A DNA stretch of 64,000 bases from Rhizobium cauense (GCF_019511525.1 NZ_JAEUAT010000002.1:496001-560000), one strand, 5' to 3'; positions 1-8,382 are shown, counted from the stretch's first letter. Numbers and translations are program-made. Notes: a model not told the origin generated them from the sequence alone.

Positions 1-448
1 TCGGGCAGGTCGTGCGCTGTTGCTGGCGGAGCTGTTGAAGCCAGAGCGCCACCTCACGCTCAATCCGATCGAACAGAAGATCATCGAGGACAAACCAGAG
101 AAGCGCGACCTGATCTGGCGCGACAAGCGGGAAAAGCAGGGTTGGCCAGAGGCATCGAAGCTGATCGAAACGACGCAGCAGCGCAGGCGGTTCAACGTTC
201 CTGCGCGCATCGTGGCGATCGGACAGAGCTTCGACAAGGTGAAGGTCGGTGGTGATGTCTGGCAAGCATGGCAGCGTCTGCACCATCGTCGCTGCTGGCC
301 GTGGCTGGCTGCTCCTGAAGGTTTGGAATGGATGCAGTTCCCACGCCTGCCAGATGGGATCGAGGATCTCGATGAAGCGTGTGACATGGCTTTGGGCGAA
401 TTTGATGCGGCACTGAGAGAGGGCAGGGGCAATGACAATGCAGCGTAA
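1..448 (+). CDS. Phage hypothetical protein, 5' end cut by window
   Basis: The frame is open from the first bases of the window, with no stop upstream of a TTG at 20, so the true N-terminus is probably outside. The visible C-terminal part is rich in charged and tryptophan residues (WPWLAAPEGLEWM about 50 residues before the end) and ends in a low-complexity RGNDNAA tail. No domain is recognised. It overlaps the next gene by 17 bases, as expected in a packed phage operon. Its place just before the NusG-like gene suggests the end of the early or regulatory region. Function is unknown. Confidence 0.6.
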   Translation, partial: RAGRALLLAELLKPERHLTLNPIEQKIIEDKPEKRDLIWRDKREKQGWPEASKLIETTQQRRRFNVPARIVAIGQSFDKVKVGGDVWQAWQRLHHRRCWPWLAAPEGLEWMQFPRLPDGIEDLDEACDMALGEFDAALREGRGNDNAA

Positions 449-1124
449 GATCACCGGAACGAAGATCAATTTTCGGCCGATGATCGAGGCCGAGCTGTCG
501 CACCTCGAAAAGTTGCGGGCCTACCAGCGTTCGACGAGAGCAAACCGAATCGCCCGAATCGCAGCGGACAGGCTGCGGGCGGCATCCAAGGAAAAATGTG
601 AAAGGGAGCCGAAAATGGCGAATTGGTACTGCCTGCGTGTCGAAAGTGGCAGAGAGTTCATTGTGGAAAAGTTTCTTCAGGACGCGAATGTCGAGGCGTT
701 TATGCCTTCGGAAAAGGTCGTTCGCATTCACAAGGGGAGGAAAATCGAGGGATCGCGACCGTTCTTCCCGTCATACATGCTCGTTCGTTTCGTACCTTCG
801 GGTGAGGCGTTTCATGGTCTGAAGAACGTCAAGCATGTCATCGATATCGTCGGTGGACCGAACGGATATCACATCGTCAGAGATGAGGATGTTGAGCATT
901 TGAAGGCACTTAGGTCTGAAGCTGATTTGCCACGCGTGGCGACCGACAAGACCATGGCGGACGGTGACAGGGCTGACATCACCTTCGGTCCTTTCGTCGG
1001 GTTCACCTGCACTGTGCTGGCTGTGAAATGGTGCAGGCAGGCCAAGGCGCGCGTGCTGATCGATGTCTCTGGCAAGCCATTTGAGATAGAGAGCATGCCA
1101 CTTGCATTCCTCAAAAAGCTGTGA
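432..1124 (+). CDS. NusG-like transcription antitermination protein (phage)
   Basis: Residues 62 to about 170 match the NusG N-terminal domain: it opens MANWYCLRVESGRE and continues to FFPSYMLVRF, the usual NGN core. A basic KOW-like tail follows (FGPFVGFTCTVLAV). NusG and RfaH proteins bind RNA polymerase and control pausing or termination. The first 61 residues are a basic helical extension not typical of NusG. Both ATG 432 (GAGGG at 418) and ATG 615 (GGGAG at 604-608) have fair ribosome sites, so a long and a 169-residue form are possible. The gene directly precedes a hairpin-rich terminator region and the whole late operon, so a role as late-gene antiterminator is inferred. Confidence 0.8.
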   Translation: MTMQRKITGTKINFRPMIEAELSHLEKLRAYQRSTRANRIARIAADRLRAASKEKCEREPKMANWYCLRVESGREFIVEKFLQDANVEAFMPSEKVVRIHKGRKIEGSRPFFPSYMLVRFVPSGEAFHGLKNVKHVIDIVGGPNGYHIVRDEDVEHLKALRSEADLPRVATDKTMADGDRADITFGPFVGFTCTVLAVKWCRQAKARVLIDVSGKPFEIESMPLAFLKKL

Positions 1125-1230
1125 CAGCAATTGGTCACTGGACGAGCCAGACCAGCGGACCCTCCGATCCCCGATTGAGATATCGGGCAGAGCAGGCCAA
1201 CGGCCTCAGGGAACACCGCTACCGGCCCCA

Positions 1231-1268
1231 GCCTTGATCGCCTCACTGTCGAGGCGCTGACTCAAGGC
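1231..1268 (+). promoter_or_regulatory. Nested inverted repeat in the leader before the late operon
   Basis: GCCTTGA (1231-1237) pairs with TCAAGGC (1262-1268), and inside it GCCTC (1240-1244) pairs with GAGGC (1251-1255), giving a two-tier stem-loop. A second short hairpin, CCCGAT/ATCGGG, lies at 1170-1187. The 200-base gap between the NusG-like gene and the HNH gene has no convincing ORF, so this looks like a structured RNA leader, possibly the loading site for antitermination. Confidence 0.45.
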
Positions 1269-1290
1269 CAGTGCTACTGCTATGAGTTCG

Positions 1291-1316
1291 AGGCGGCCTA
1301 ACGGTCGCCTTTTCTG
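1291..1316 (+). terminator. Rho-independent terminator-like hairpin
   Basis: An 8-bp stem, AGGCGGCC (1291-1298) with GGTCGCCT (1303-1310), has a TAAC loop and is followed by TTTT and a further T-rich stretch. One pair is a G-T wobble. It stands between the NusG-like gene and the late operon, so readthrough here would control all head and tail genes. Confidence 0.6.
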
Positions 1317-1328
1317 TTTCTTAGGGAT

Positions 1329-1712
1329 ATGGGCAAGCTCACATCCCTCAAGCCTCGGATTAAGACCCTTGGCTCTCGCCTATCTCCCATATTGCCATCG
1401 ACACGACAGGAAGCGGAAACGCAGCGCAGTCGTGAGCGTGACCAAAGCCAGCCATGGCGCGCCTGGTACAAGAGCAATCGATGGCGGAAGCTGCGGGAGG
1501 AAGTGCTGAGGCGCGACGTGTACAGATGCCAGCAGACCGGTATTCTCTGCATTGGCAAGCATCCTGCAGATAACAGTCCAGTGGTTGACCACAAAATCCC
1601 GCATCGCGGTGATGAGCGCCTGTTCTGGGATGTGAACAATCTGCAGACGGTGAGCAAGGCTTACCACGATAGCGAGAAGCAGAAGCAGGAACGGGCGCGA
1701 CCCGGTTGGTGA
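1329..1712 (+). CDS. Phage HNH endonuclease
   Basis: A 127-residue protein with the HNH core DHKIPHRGD, then FWDVNNLQTVSKAYHD, the usual phage packaging-type arrangement. HNH proteins beside terminase genes nick or cut DNA and assist cos cleavage and packaging in HK97-like phages. The first zinc-ligand region is RCQQTGILC. The second, normally CKxCH, is here SKAYH, so both expected cysteines are lost and zinc binding may be incomplete. The gene opens the late operon just after the terminator-like hairpin. Start at ATG 1329 is plausible; alternatives further in would trim only the basic N-terminus. Confidence 0.85.
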   Translation: MGKLTSLKPRIKTLGSRLSPILPSTRQEAETQRSRERDQSQPWRAWYKSNRWRKLREEVLRRDVYRCQQTGILCIGKHPADNSPVVDHKIPHRGDERLFWDVNNLQTVSKAYHDSEKQKQERARPGW

Positions 1713-1717
1713 GGATC

Positions 1718-1900
1718 ATGAGCGAGCAGGCCTTCATCGAGTTCTTCCGGCTCGGTCTAGCATCTGCCTGCGGCTTCGTTCTCGGAGCTGCATGGATCAT
1801 TTGGAAGACGCGGGATTGTGACGAACCTCGGCGATCGCCCGTCAGCGAACGCATTCGAACCACCGGCAGCAGTGACCGACCACCACCCCCTCGCAGGTAG
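1718..1900 (+). CDS. Small membrane protein between HNH and terminase
   Basis: Sixty residues starting at ATG 1718 (GAGG at 1711-1714). One hydrophobic segment, about residues 8-28 (LGLASACGFVLGAAWIIW), is followed by a basic, proline-rich tail. It is not recognised. Its 3' end runs into the hairpin before the terminase small subunit gene. Function unknown; a TTG at 1706 is a weaker alternative start. Confidence 0.5.
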   Translation: MSEQAFIEFFRLGLASACGFVLGAAWIIWKTRDCDEPRRSPVSERIRTTGSSDRPPPPRR

Positions 1901-1911
1901 AGGGGGGTGGG
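1882..1911 (+). other. GC-rich hairpin before terminase; possible cos region or translation control
   Basis: ACCACCCCCTC (1882-1892) and GAGGGGGGTGGG (1900-1911) form a long stem with one bulge around a GCAGGTA loop. The right arm contains both the G-rich ribosome site and the GTG at 1907. Phage cos sites commonly lie just upstream of the small terminase gene; the cut site cannot be placed by eye. Confidence 0.4.
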
Positions 1912-2461
1912 TCGAAAGTCTGGAAAGACCCCTCCGCCCGGACCCGCGCCCCCCTCATTCGGAGATTTTTTTCTCGTGCATCAGGAAATTGACCTCTTCG
2001 GCAACCCGGTTGTCGACACCAGACGAGCTGTTGGACGGCCGGCCCACGAGGTGACTTCTAGAACACGCAATAGAGTCAAGATGTTAGTGGCTTTGGGTTG
2101 GGCGAACCCGCGTATTGCCAATGCGTTGGCGATCTCCTTGCCCACTTTGCGGAAGAATTATTTTCACGAGCTGAAGGCGCGTGATGCTGCTCGCGATCAG
2201 TTGGACGCTCGGCGGTTAGAGTTGGCTTGGGAACTTGCCGAAGGCGGTAACGTCGGGGCGTTCAAGGAGTTTGGGCGCCTCTTGGAGAGAAACGATCGCA
2301 TGGAGATCGAGCGCGAGCTGGCCACCGAGAAAAAGCCTTCGCCCCAGCCTCCGGTTGAGCGTCTTGGCAAAAAGGTGATCGCCGAGCGAAGAGCGATTGA
2401 CGCAGACGCCGACCTGATGGCGGAACTTGAGCGGGAAGCCTCCGAGAATGCGCATCATTGA
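1907..2461 (+). CDS. Phage terminase small subunit
   Basis: DNA-recognition subunit of the packaging motor. The central part VGRPAH..TRNRVKMLVALGWANPRIANALAISLPTLRKNYFHEL is a helix-turn-helix typical of small terminase subunits of rhizobial phages, followed by a charged helical tail. The first 23 residues from GTG 1907 are proline-rich and unlike the family. A GTG at 1976, in frame and preceding HQEIDLFG, with GGAG at 1961-1964, may be the real start. The gene overlaps the large-subunit gene by 14 bases. Confidence 0.8.
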   Translation: MGRKSGKTPPPGPAPPSFGDFFLVHQEIDLFGNPVVDTRRAVGRPAHEVTSRTRNRVKMLVALGWANPRIANALAISLPTLRKNYFHELKARDAARDQLDARRLELAWELAEGGNVGAFKEFGRLLERNDRMEIERELATEKKPSPQPPVERLGKKVIAERRAIDADADLMAELEREASENAHH

Positions 2462-4157
2462 CGATGATCTTCCCCGTTTCGCTTGCCCGGATTGGTGGGA
2501 GAAACTGCAGAATGGCCAAACGCCAATGGCCGACGTTCCCATCAACAAGACCAAGGCCGCAAAGGCTCTGGCCTTTTTTAATCGCCTTCGGCTCCCTGAC
2601 GTTCCAGGTAATCCGCCTCTGGCGGAAGCCTGCGGAGACTGGTTTAGGGATATCCTCTGCGCTTTCCTTGCCAGTGAGGATCCTGACACCAAAAGACGTC
2701 TTGTTTGGGAATTGCTCTGTCTCGTCCCGAAAAAGAACTCCAAAACCACCTACGTTGCAGCGTTGGGACTGACGGCTCTCTTCATGGAAGAGGCACCAAA
2801 CCGACAGATGCTGATCGTGGCGCCAAGCCAGAACATCTCGGAAAGATGTTTCAGCCAGGCGCAGCTGATGATCGAAATCGACCTGAAGCTGAGCGATATT
2901 TTTAAGGTCGAGGAATACAAGAAGTCGATCATCCGGCACAAAACCGGCACACAGCTAGACGTAAAGACCTTCGACACATCGATCGTTACCGGCGAAATTC
3001 CCGTTCTTACGATCATCGATGAGGTGCATGAACTTGGGAAGGCGGCGAAGGCCGCCAAAGTCATGCAGCAGATCCGAGGCGGCGGAATTACCAAGCAGCG
3101 CGGTCAGGTCTTGATGATTTCGACCCAATCTGACGAGGCGCCGGCCGGTATCTGGCGAACCGAGCTCGACAAGGCCCGCGCGATCCGGGACGGAAAAGGC
3201 GGTTCTTCACCGATCATGCTGCCGGTTCTCTACGAGTTTCCGAGGGAGAACCAGGTTAATCAGGAGTACTGGCGCAACAAGGAGAATTGGGGGTTTATTC
3301 TTCCTAACCTTGGTCGCTCGATTGATCCTGACGCTCTAGTCGACGACTACGAGAACAATGGCAAGGTGAACGCCGAAGCCGAGCAGATCTGGGCAAGCCA
3401 GCATCTCAATATCGAGATCGGCGTGGGACTCGGCGGTGATGGGTGGTCTGGAGCCATTCATTGGGAAAACTGTGTCGATGAGAAACTGACCGGTCTGGAC
3501 GCCCTTTTACGGCGCTCCGAGGTCTGCACCATCGGCGTAGACTGGGGCGGCGCTGACGATTTGGCTGCCATCTACGTGCTTGGTCGGGAAAAGGGCTCGA
3601 AACGCTGGCTCGGTTGGGGACGCGCATGGGCGAGACCGACTGTTTTTGAGCAGCGAAAGAAGATCGCACCGAACCTGAAGCAATTTGAGGCCGATGAAGA
3701 TCTGGTCGTTTCCACGTCCGGCGAGGAGCAGGCAGCATCGGCCGCCGCAATCTGCCTGAAGGTGTTTAAGTCCGGCCTGTTGCCGGAGCAAAATGGCATC
3801 GGCCTCGATTCCGCTGGCGTCGCTCTCCTTGTCGATGCGCTGGAAGATCTCGGGATGACGCAACCGCTTGTCACGGCTGTCATGCAGGGCTGGAAGTTGC
3901 AGACCGCAATTTCATCAGTGCCCCTTAAGCTTGAGGACCGGCGGTTTGTTCATGGCGACCAGCCGATCATGGCGTGGTCGGTCGGAAATGCAAAGCAGAC
4001 CCTTAAGGGCAGTAATTACGTCGTGACGAAAGAAGTATCCGGCGCCGCGAAGATCGACATGCTGATGGCGCTCTTCAACGCCGCGATGCTGATGTTCCAG
4101 AACCCTGAAGCTGCTGCGGCTTTTGATGCCGAGGCGTGGATAGCGAGCTACGCATGA
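2448..4157 (+). CDS. Phage terminase large subunit
   Basis: ATP-driven packaging motor and nuclease, 569 residues. The ATPase P-loop variant PKKNSKT lies at about residues 94-100 and the Walker B LTIIDE at 187-192. The C-terminal RNase H-like nuclease begins near residue 363 with IGVDWGGADD. ATG 2448 is preferred to the TTG at 2427 because it gives the usual short overlap with the small subunit. The end overlaps the portal gene by ATGA. Confidence 0.93.
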   Translation: MRIIDDDLPRFACPDWWEKLQNGQTPMADVPINKTKAAKALAFFNRLRLPDVPGNPPLAEACGDWFRDILCAFLASEDPDTKRRLVWELLCLVPKKNSKTTYVAALGLTALFMEEAPNRQMLIVAPSQNISERCFSQAQLMIEIDLKLSDIFKVEEYKKSIIRHKTGTQLDVKTFDTSIVTGEIPVLTIIDEVHELGKAAKAAKVMQQIRGGGITKQRGQVLMISTQSDEAPAGIWRTELDKARAIRDGKGGSSPIMLPVLYEFPRENQVNQEYWRNKENWGFILPNLGRSIDPDALVDDYENNGKVNAEAEQIWASQHLNIEIGVGLGGDGWSGAIHWENCVDEKLTGLDALLRRSEVCTIGVDWGGADDLAAIYVLGREKGSKRWLGWGRAWARPTVFEQRKKIAPNLKQFEADEDLVVSTSGEEQAASAAAICLKVFKSGLLPEQNGIGLDSAGVALLVDALEDLGMTQPLVTAVMQGWKLQTAISSVPLKLEDRRFVHGDQPIMAWSVGNAKQTLKGSNYVVTKEVSGAAKIDMLMALFNAAMLMFQNPEAAAAFDAEAWIASYA

Positions 4158-5437
4158 ACTGGTTTACACGCCTGCTGCGCCGTGATGGCGTGAAAGACAT
4201 CGAGCCATGGCGCGGCGGCGCAGCGTCGACCGAAAACGGCGACAATTTTACGACCAATCAAGTCACACTTGCCGATTGGCGGGATAGCCGCTACGGCCAG
4301 GCGAGCGCGGCCGTCGGCCTCTCTGCCACTTGGGCATGTGTACAGCTGATCGCTGGAACGATCGCATCCCTACCGTTGATGATCTACCGGACCGAAAACG
4401 GTATTCGAACCGTGGCGAAAGATCATCCGTTGTATTTCGTGCTGCACGACAGCCCGAATTTCGATCAGACCGCCGTCGACTTCTGGGAGGTGATGGCAGC
4501 AAGTGTCGAGCTACACGGAAACGCCTACGCTTTGATTGAGCGTCGGTCCGGCGGCATCATCACTTCGCTCTACCCGATCCGACCGGACCGGATGACGGTT
4601 CGCCGCAAGGTGAATGGCGATCTTGAATACGCGTGGACGGATAATGGCCGCTCCTATGTCAAGCGAGCCTTTGACGTCCTTCACATTCGCGGGCCCCTCG
4701 GTGACGGCATTTCAGGCTCATCGACGCTCTCGGTCTGCAGGAACGTCTTTGGTGATGCGATGGCATCGGAGGAGGCGGCTGGGTCGGTCTTTGCGAATGG
4801 CGTCAATCCAAGTGGCGTTCTGTCGACGAAGCCAGAGACGCAGTTATCGAAAGATCAGCGTGGTGAGTTGGAGCGGCTCCTGCAGGAGCGGTACATGGGC
4901 TCGATCCGGAACGGTAGGCCCATGCTTCTCGACAACGGGCTGACCTGGGAGCAGATCTCTATCGACCCACAAGATGCTCAGATGCTCGAAAGCCGCAAGT
5001 TTAGCGGCGAGCAGATCTGCCGGATATTTGGCGTGCCGCCAGCCATGGTTGGTTTTGGCGATAAGGCGTCGAATTGGGGAACCGGAAAAGAGGCTGACGT
5101 CCTCGGATTCCAGAAATTCACTTTGCGCAAGCGCCTGAAGCGCATCGAGCAGTCGGTTGAAAAGCAGCTTGTTCCGTTGGCGGAGCGCCGGGCGCAAGGC
5201 ATCACGATCGAGTTCAATTTCGAGGGCCTTCTGCGGGGCGATACAGCCAGCCGTTACGAAGCATATGAAAAGGCGATCCGAATGGGGATCGCCACACGCA
5301 ACGAATGCCGGGCGCTAGAAAATCTCCCTCCGATTGATGGCGGGGACGTCGTGACAGTGCAGATGCAGGACATCCCACTCGCAAATGCCATCAACGGAGA
5401 TGGAAATGGACAACAGAATAACAGCTCCAGTTCTTGA
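4154..5437 (+). CDS. Phage portal protein, HK97 family
   Basis: 427 residues, starting at ATG 4154, which overlaps the terminase stop as ATGA. It forms the dodecameric ring at the head vertex through which DNA passes. Family signatures include the early LSATWACVQLIAGTIASLPLMIY block, the LHDSPNFDQTA segment and the C-terminal ICRIFGVPPAMVGFGDKASNWG block. The C-terminus ends in a glutamine, asparagine and serine-rich tail. It overlaps the protease gene by 32 bases. Confidence 0.95.
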   Translation: MNWFTRLLRRDGVKDIEPWRGGAASTENGDNFTTNQVTLADWRDSRYGQASAAVGLSATWACVQLIAGTIASLPLMIYRTENGIRTVAKDHPLYFVLHDSPNFDQTAVDFWEVMAASVELHGNAYALIERRSGGIITSLYPIRPDRMTVRRKVNGDLEYAWTDNGRSYVKRAFDVLHIRGPLGDGISGSSTLSVCRNVFGDAMASEEAAGSVFANGVNPSGVLSTKPETQLSKDQRGELERLLQERYMGSIRNGRPMLLDNGLTWEQISIDPQDAQMLESRKFSGEQICRIFGVPPAMVGFGDKASNWGTGKEADVLGFQKFTLRKRLKRIEQSVEKQLVPLAERRAQGITIEFNFEGLLRGDTASRYEAYEKAIRMGIATRNECRALENLPPIDGGDVVTVQMQDIPLANAINGDGNGQQNNSSSS

Positions 5438-6077
5438 GATAAAATCACTCAAGGATACCGGCGAATTCGAAGGCTATGGTTCGACCTTCGGCGGGGAGCC
5501 GGACGCTTACGGCGATGTCATCGCGGACGGCGCATATTCGGAAAGCCTCGCGCTTCACAAGGCCAAGGGTACGATGCCAAAGCTCTTTTGGCAGCACAAA
5601 TCCGACGAGCCGATTGGAAAGTGGCTCGAAGCGACAGAGGACTCTCACGGCCTGCTGATGCGCGGGAAGCTGAACATGGACGTTCAGCGCGGCAGAGAGG
5701 CGCATGCGCTCTTGAAAGCCAAGGATATCGACGGATTGTCGATCGGCTACAGGATTAAAGAGTACAGCGTCGATACCGAAACATTTACCTGGACGCTGCA
5801 AAAGCTCGACCTCGTCGAAGTCAGTATTGTTTCCGTTGGTGCCAACGAAAATGCTGTAGTTCAGAGCGTGAAGGCGGCCAAGGCCGCTCACGACCTCACC
5901 GAGAAGCTTAAAGCCGGGGACCGGCTTTCAGAAAGAGAGTTTGAGACCTGGCTCAAGGGGCTGGGCTTTTCGAACTCGCAGGCGGAGCGCGCCGCGCGTC
6001 TCCACCTGAAAGGGCAAGGGGAGCTTGCCGCCGCGGCTGATGATGGCGTCGCATTTCTGCGCGCACTGATGAGCTGA
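5406..6077 (+). CDS. Prohead maturation protease, HK97 gp4-like
   Basis: 223 residues from ATG 5406, chosen because GGAG at 5396-5399 is correctly spaced. It is a serine protease that removes the scaffolding delta domain from the capsid protein. The visible residues fit the family: His64 in FWQHKS, Ser112 in DGLSIGY and Glu138 in DLVEVSIV. The last 60 residues are alanine and leucine-rich and probably linker. It sits between portal and capsid, the standard order. Confidence 0.92.
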   Translation: MDNRITAPVLEIKSLKDTGEFEGYGSTFGGEPDAYGDVIADGAYSESLALHKAKGTMPKLFWQHKSDEPIGKWLEATEDSHGLLMRGKLNMDVQRGREAHALLKAKDIDGLSIGYRIKEYSVDTETFTWTLQKLDLVEVSIVSVGANENAVVQSVKAAKAAHDLTEKLKAGDRLSEREFETWLKGLGFSNSQAERAARLHLKGQGELAAAADDGVAFLRALMS

Positions 6078-6109
6078 ACGCTCGATTTCAACCGAAACTG
6101 GAGGTTCCC

Positions 6110-7423
6110 ATGCAGGGACATAAGCTGGCCGTCATTTGTGGCGGTTCCATCGCATTCGCTATTGCTTCTATGGCCGCTCTGCCTTTCGGGCCGCGCATCG
6201 TTTTCGATGCTCCGGATCGCCCGAATGGCGGTGGAAACAAGACTGCAGCCGAGCTGGCGGCGGAATTCAAGCGTGACTTCGAGACGAAGCATGACAAGGT
6301 GAAGGAAATCGCCGAAAAAGCGCTTGCGGAGGCCGAAAAGGGCATGCCTCTGGCGACCACCGCCAAGGAACTTGCCGATCAGGCCATCAAGGGCATGAAC
6401 GACGCGAAAGCTCGCCTCGACGAGCTTGACCAGAAGATGGCCCACCGTGGCGGCGATGACAACGATCATCGCACTGCCGGTGAGCGGTTCATCGAGAGCG
6501 ACGAATTCAAAAACTTCGCAGGGCAGACGCGCCCCCGCGGTCGCGTTCTCGTCGAGGTCAAGGACATCACCTCGCTCACGACGGACGCTCCCGGCTCTGC
6601 CGGCGCCTTGGTTCCTGTCGATCGTCGCGGAGTTCAGGTTGAACTGCCGCAGCGTCGCATGACCGTCCGTGCCCTGCTTATGCCTGGCCAGACGTCCAGC
6701 AATACAATCGAGTACGAACAGGAGAAACTGTTCACCAACAATGCCGCTCCGGTGGCTGAAGGGGCTCCGAAGCCGCAGTCGGAACTGCAGTTTGAAGACA
6801 AGGTCGCGACGGTTCGCACCATTGCGCACTGGATGCGCACTTCCGTTCAGATCTTGGCCGACGCTCCCGGTCTCCGCTCGATCATTGACCAGCGGCTCCG
6901 CTACGGCCTCTCCTACGTCGAGGAAAGTCAGCTCCTCAATGGCTCTGGAACCGGTCAGAACCTGCTCGGCTTGGTAACCGCCGCAACCGCCTACGCTGCT
7001 CCGGGCGGACTGGCTGCGACGACGCAGCTTGATACCGTCCGTCTGATGATCCTCCAGGCTGCTCTTGCCGAGTATCCGCCCAATGGCATCGTGATGAACC
7101 CGATCGACATGGCTGCGATCGAGATGCAGAAGGACGATACCGGCAGGTATATTATCGGCAATCCTCAGGGCACTATCCAGAAAACACTCTGGGGCCTCCC
7201 TGTGGTCGAAACACAGGCCATGGGCGTCGACAAGGCGCTCGTCGGTGCTTTCAATCTCGCGGCGCAGATATTCGACCGTCAGGATGCCACCGTCGACGTC
7301 TCAACCGAGGACCAGGACAACTTCATCAAGAACAAGGTCACCATTCGCGCCGAGGAACGGCTTGCAATGGCGATCTACCGTCCTCAGGCGATCGTCTACG
7401 GCGATCTCGGCCGCGTAGCATAG
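6110..7423 (+). CDS. Major capsid protein, HK97 gp5-like
   Basis: 437 residues. Residues about 42-115 are a charged coiled coil (delta or scaffold domain). The HK97 shell fold follows, with the hallmark segments TDAPGSAGALVP, VAEGAPKPQSELQFE and GSGTGQNLLG. The start is well supported by GGAGG at 6101-6105. Unusually, residues 5-32 are strongly hydrophobic (LAVICGGSIAFAIASMAALPFG), like a signal or membrane segment, ahead of the coiled coil. This part should be removed by the protease encoded upstream. Confidence 0.95.
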   Translation: MQGHKLAVICGGSIAFAIASMAALPFGPRIVFDAPDRPNGGGNKTAAELAAEFKRDFETKHDKVKEIAEKALAEAEKGMPLATTAKELADQAIKGMNDAKARLDELDQKMAHRGGDDNDHRTAGERFIESDEFKNFAGQTRPRGRVLVEVKDITSLTTDAPGSAGALVPVDRRGVQVELPQRRMTVRALLMPGQTSSNTIEYEQEKLFTNNAAPVAEGAPKPQSELQFEDKVATVRTIAHWMRTSVQILADAPGLRSIIDQRLRYGLSYVEESQLLNGSGTGQNLLGLVTAATAYAAPGGLAATTQLDTVRLMILQAALAEYPPNGIVMNPIDMAAIEMQKDDTGRYIIGNPQGTIQKTLWGLPVVETQAMGVDKALVGAFNLAAQIFDRQDATVDVSTEDQDNFIKNKVTIRAEERLAMAIYRPQAIVYGDLGRVA

Positions 7424-7490
7424 TTCTTTTCGGCTCATATCGACCGGCGCTGACATTTGGCGCCGGTTTCATGAACCGAAGGAGGCAAGC

Positions 7491-7685
7491 ATGGTCAAGG
7501 CAATTCTCATTAAGCCACTCGACGGAGATCCGGAAGGATCAACACGAGAATTCAGTACCGAGGACTTCGCACGTCTGGAGGCGTTTGGCGCAGTTCGTAA
7601 GGCCGATTCTGAAGACGCGAAGAAGGCGCCGGCTGCAAGTAACAAGAAGGCGCCGACCGTCGCCAACAAGGCCGTCGAAAAGTAG
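7491..7685 (+). CDS. Small phage head-region protein
   Basis: 64 residues with GGAGG at 7481 ahead of ATG 7491. The N-terminal half is a short acidic fold (FSTEDFARLEAFGAVR). The C-terminal half is lysine and alanine-rich with two near-repeats of NKKAP/NKAVE. Its place between capsid and connector suggests a head decoration or completion protein, but the sequence alone does not prove it. Confidence 0.6.
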   Translation: MVKAILIKPLDGDPEGSTREFSTEDFARLEAFGAVRKADSEDAKKAPAASNKKAPTVANKAVEK

Positions 7686-7695
7686 GGGTTCAAAT

Positions 7696-7992
7696 ATGGC
7701 TAACGTCGTCATCACCCAACTCGGTCCGCTCTACACGCTAGAGGAAGTCAAAGAGCACTTGCGCGTTGACACTGGCGACGACGACGTGACCATCCAGACC
7801 TATATGGATGCCGCTGAGGCCTCCGTACTTCAGTATTGCAACATCTCCTTGGTCCCCTTGGGGAAAGAGGCAGTCTTCAAAGTCGCGGCCATGATGTACG
7901 TGGCGACTCTCTACGAGGATCGCGCTGGACTGGAAGGGCTACCCAAATCGAGCCAGCTTCTGATCGATCCATACCGCTGGCTGAGGGTTTGA
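7696..7992 (+). CDS. Head-tail connector protein, gp6-like
   Basis: 98 residues, ATG 7696. It begins with the family phrase YTLEEVKEHLRVD..DDDVTIQTYMDAAEASVLQY, found in gp6/gp15-type adaptors that bind the portal ring and extend the DNA channel. It is nine bases after the previous gene and six before the next, consistent with one transcript. Confidence 0.85.
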   Translation: MANVVITQLGPLYTLEEVKEHLRVDTGDDDVTIQTYMDAAEASVLQYCNISLVPLGKEAVFKVAAMMYVATLYEDRAGLEGLPKSSQLLIDPYRWLRV

Positions 7993-7998
7993 TACGCC

Positions 7999-8382
7999 AT
8001 GGATAAACGTGATGCGGGCCGCCTCAACGAGAAGGTTGCGTTCGATGAGCGTGCCGACCAGGAAGACGGTCATGGCAACGTCCAAGACGCCTTTGTTGAA
8101 CAATTCCAGCGCCGGGCAGGTTTTACCTACATGCGAGGCGGCGAGACGGTCATCGCCTCCAGGCTGGAGGGGCGTCAGCCGACAATTGTTCGCGTGCGCC
8201 GCGACAGCGATACGCTGAAAATAGGTCCGGATTGGCGCATGAGGGATAGTCGTAACGGCTCATGGCAAGGCACCGATGAAAATCGGTACTGGGATGGGCC
8301 AATCTACGCTGTTCGCTCGATTGCGCCGACCGAGGACCGCCAGTTTCTCGACATCATGGTCGAAAGCGGCGTGGCGCCCTGA
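7999..8382 (+). CDS. Head-tail closure (joining) protein
   Basis: 127 residues. It opens DAGRLNEKVAFDERADQEDGHGN, the usual N-terminus of SPP1 gp16-like joining proteins, and has the conserved DWRMRD and IYAVRSI beta strands near the C-terminus. It closes the head after packaging and provides the tail docking surface. The position after the connector is the standard one. Confidence 0.87.
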   Translation: MDKRDAGRLNEKVAFDERADQEDGHGNVQDAFVEQFQRRAGFTYMRGGETVIASRLEGRQPTIVRVRRDSDTLKIGPDWRMRDSRNGSWQGTDENRYWDGPIYAVRSIAPTEDRQFLDIMVESGVAP

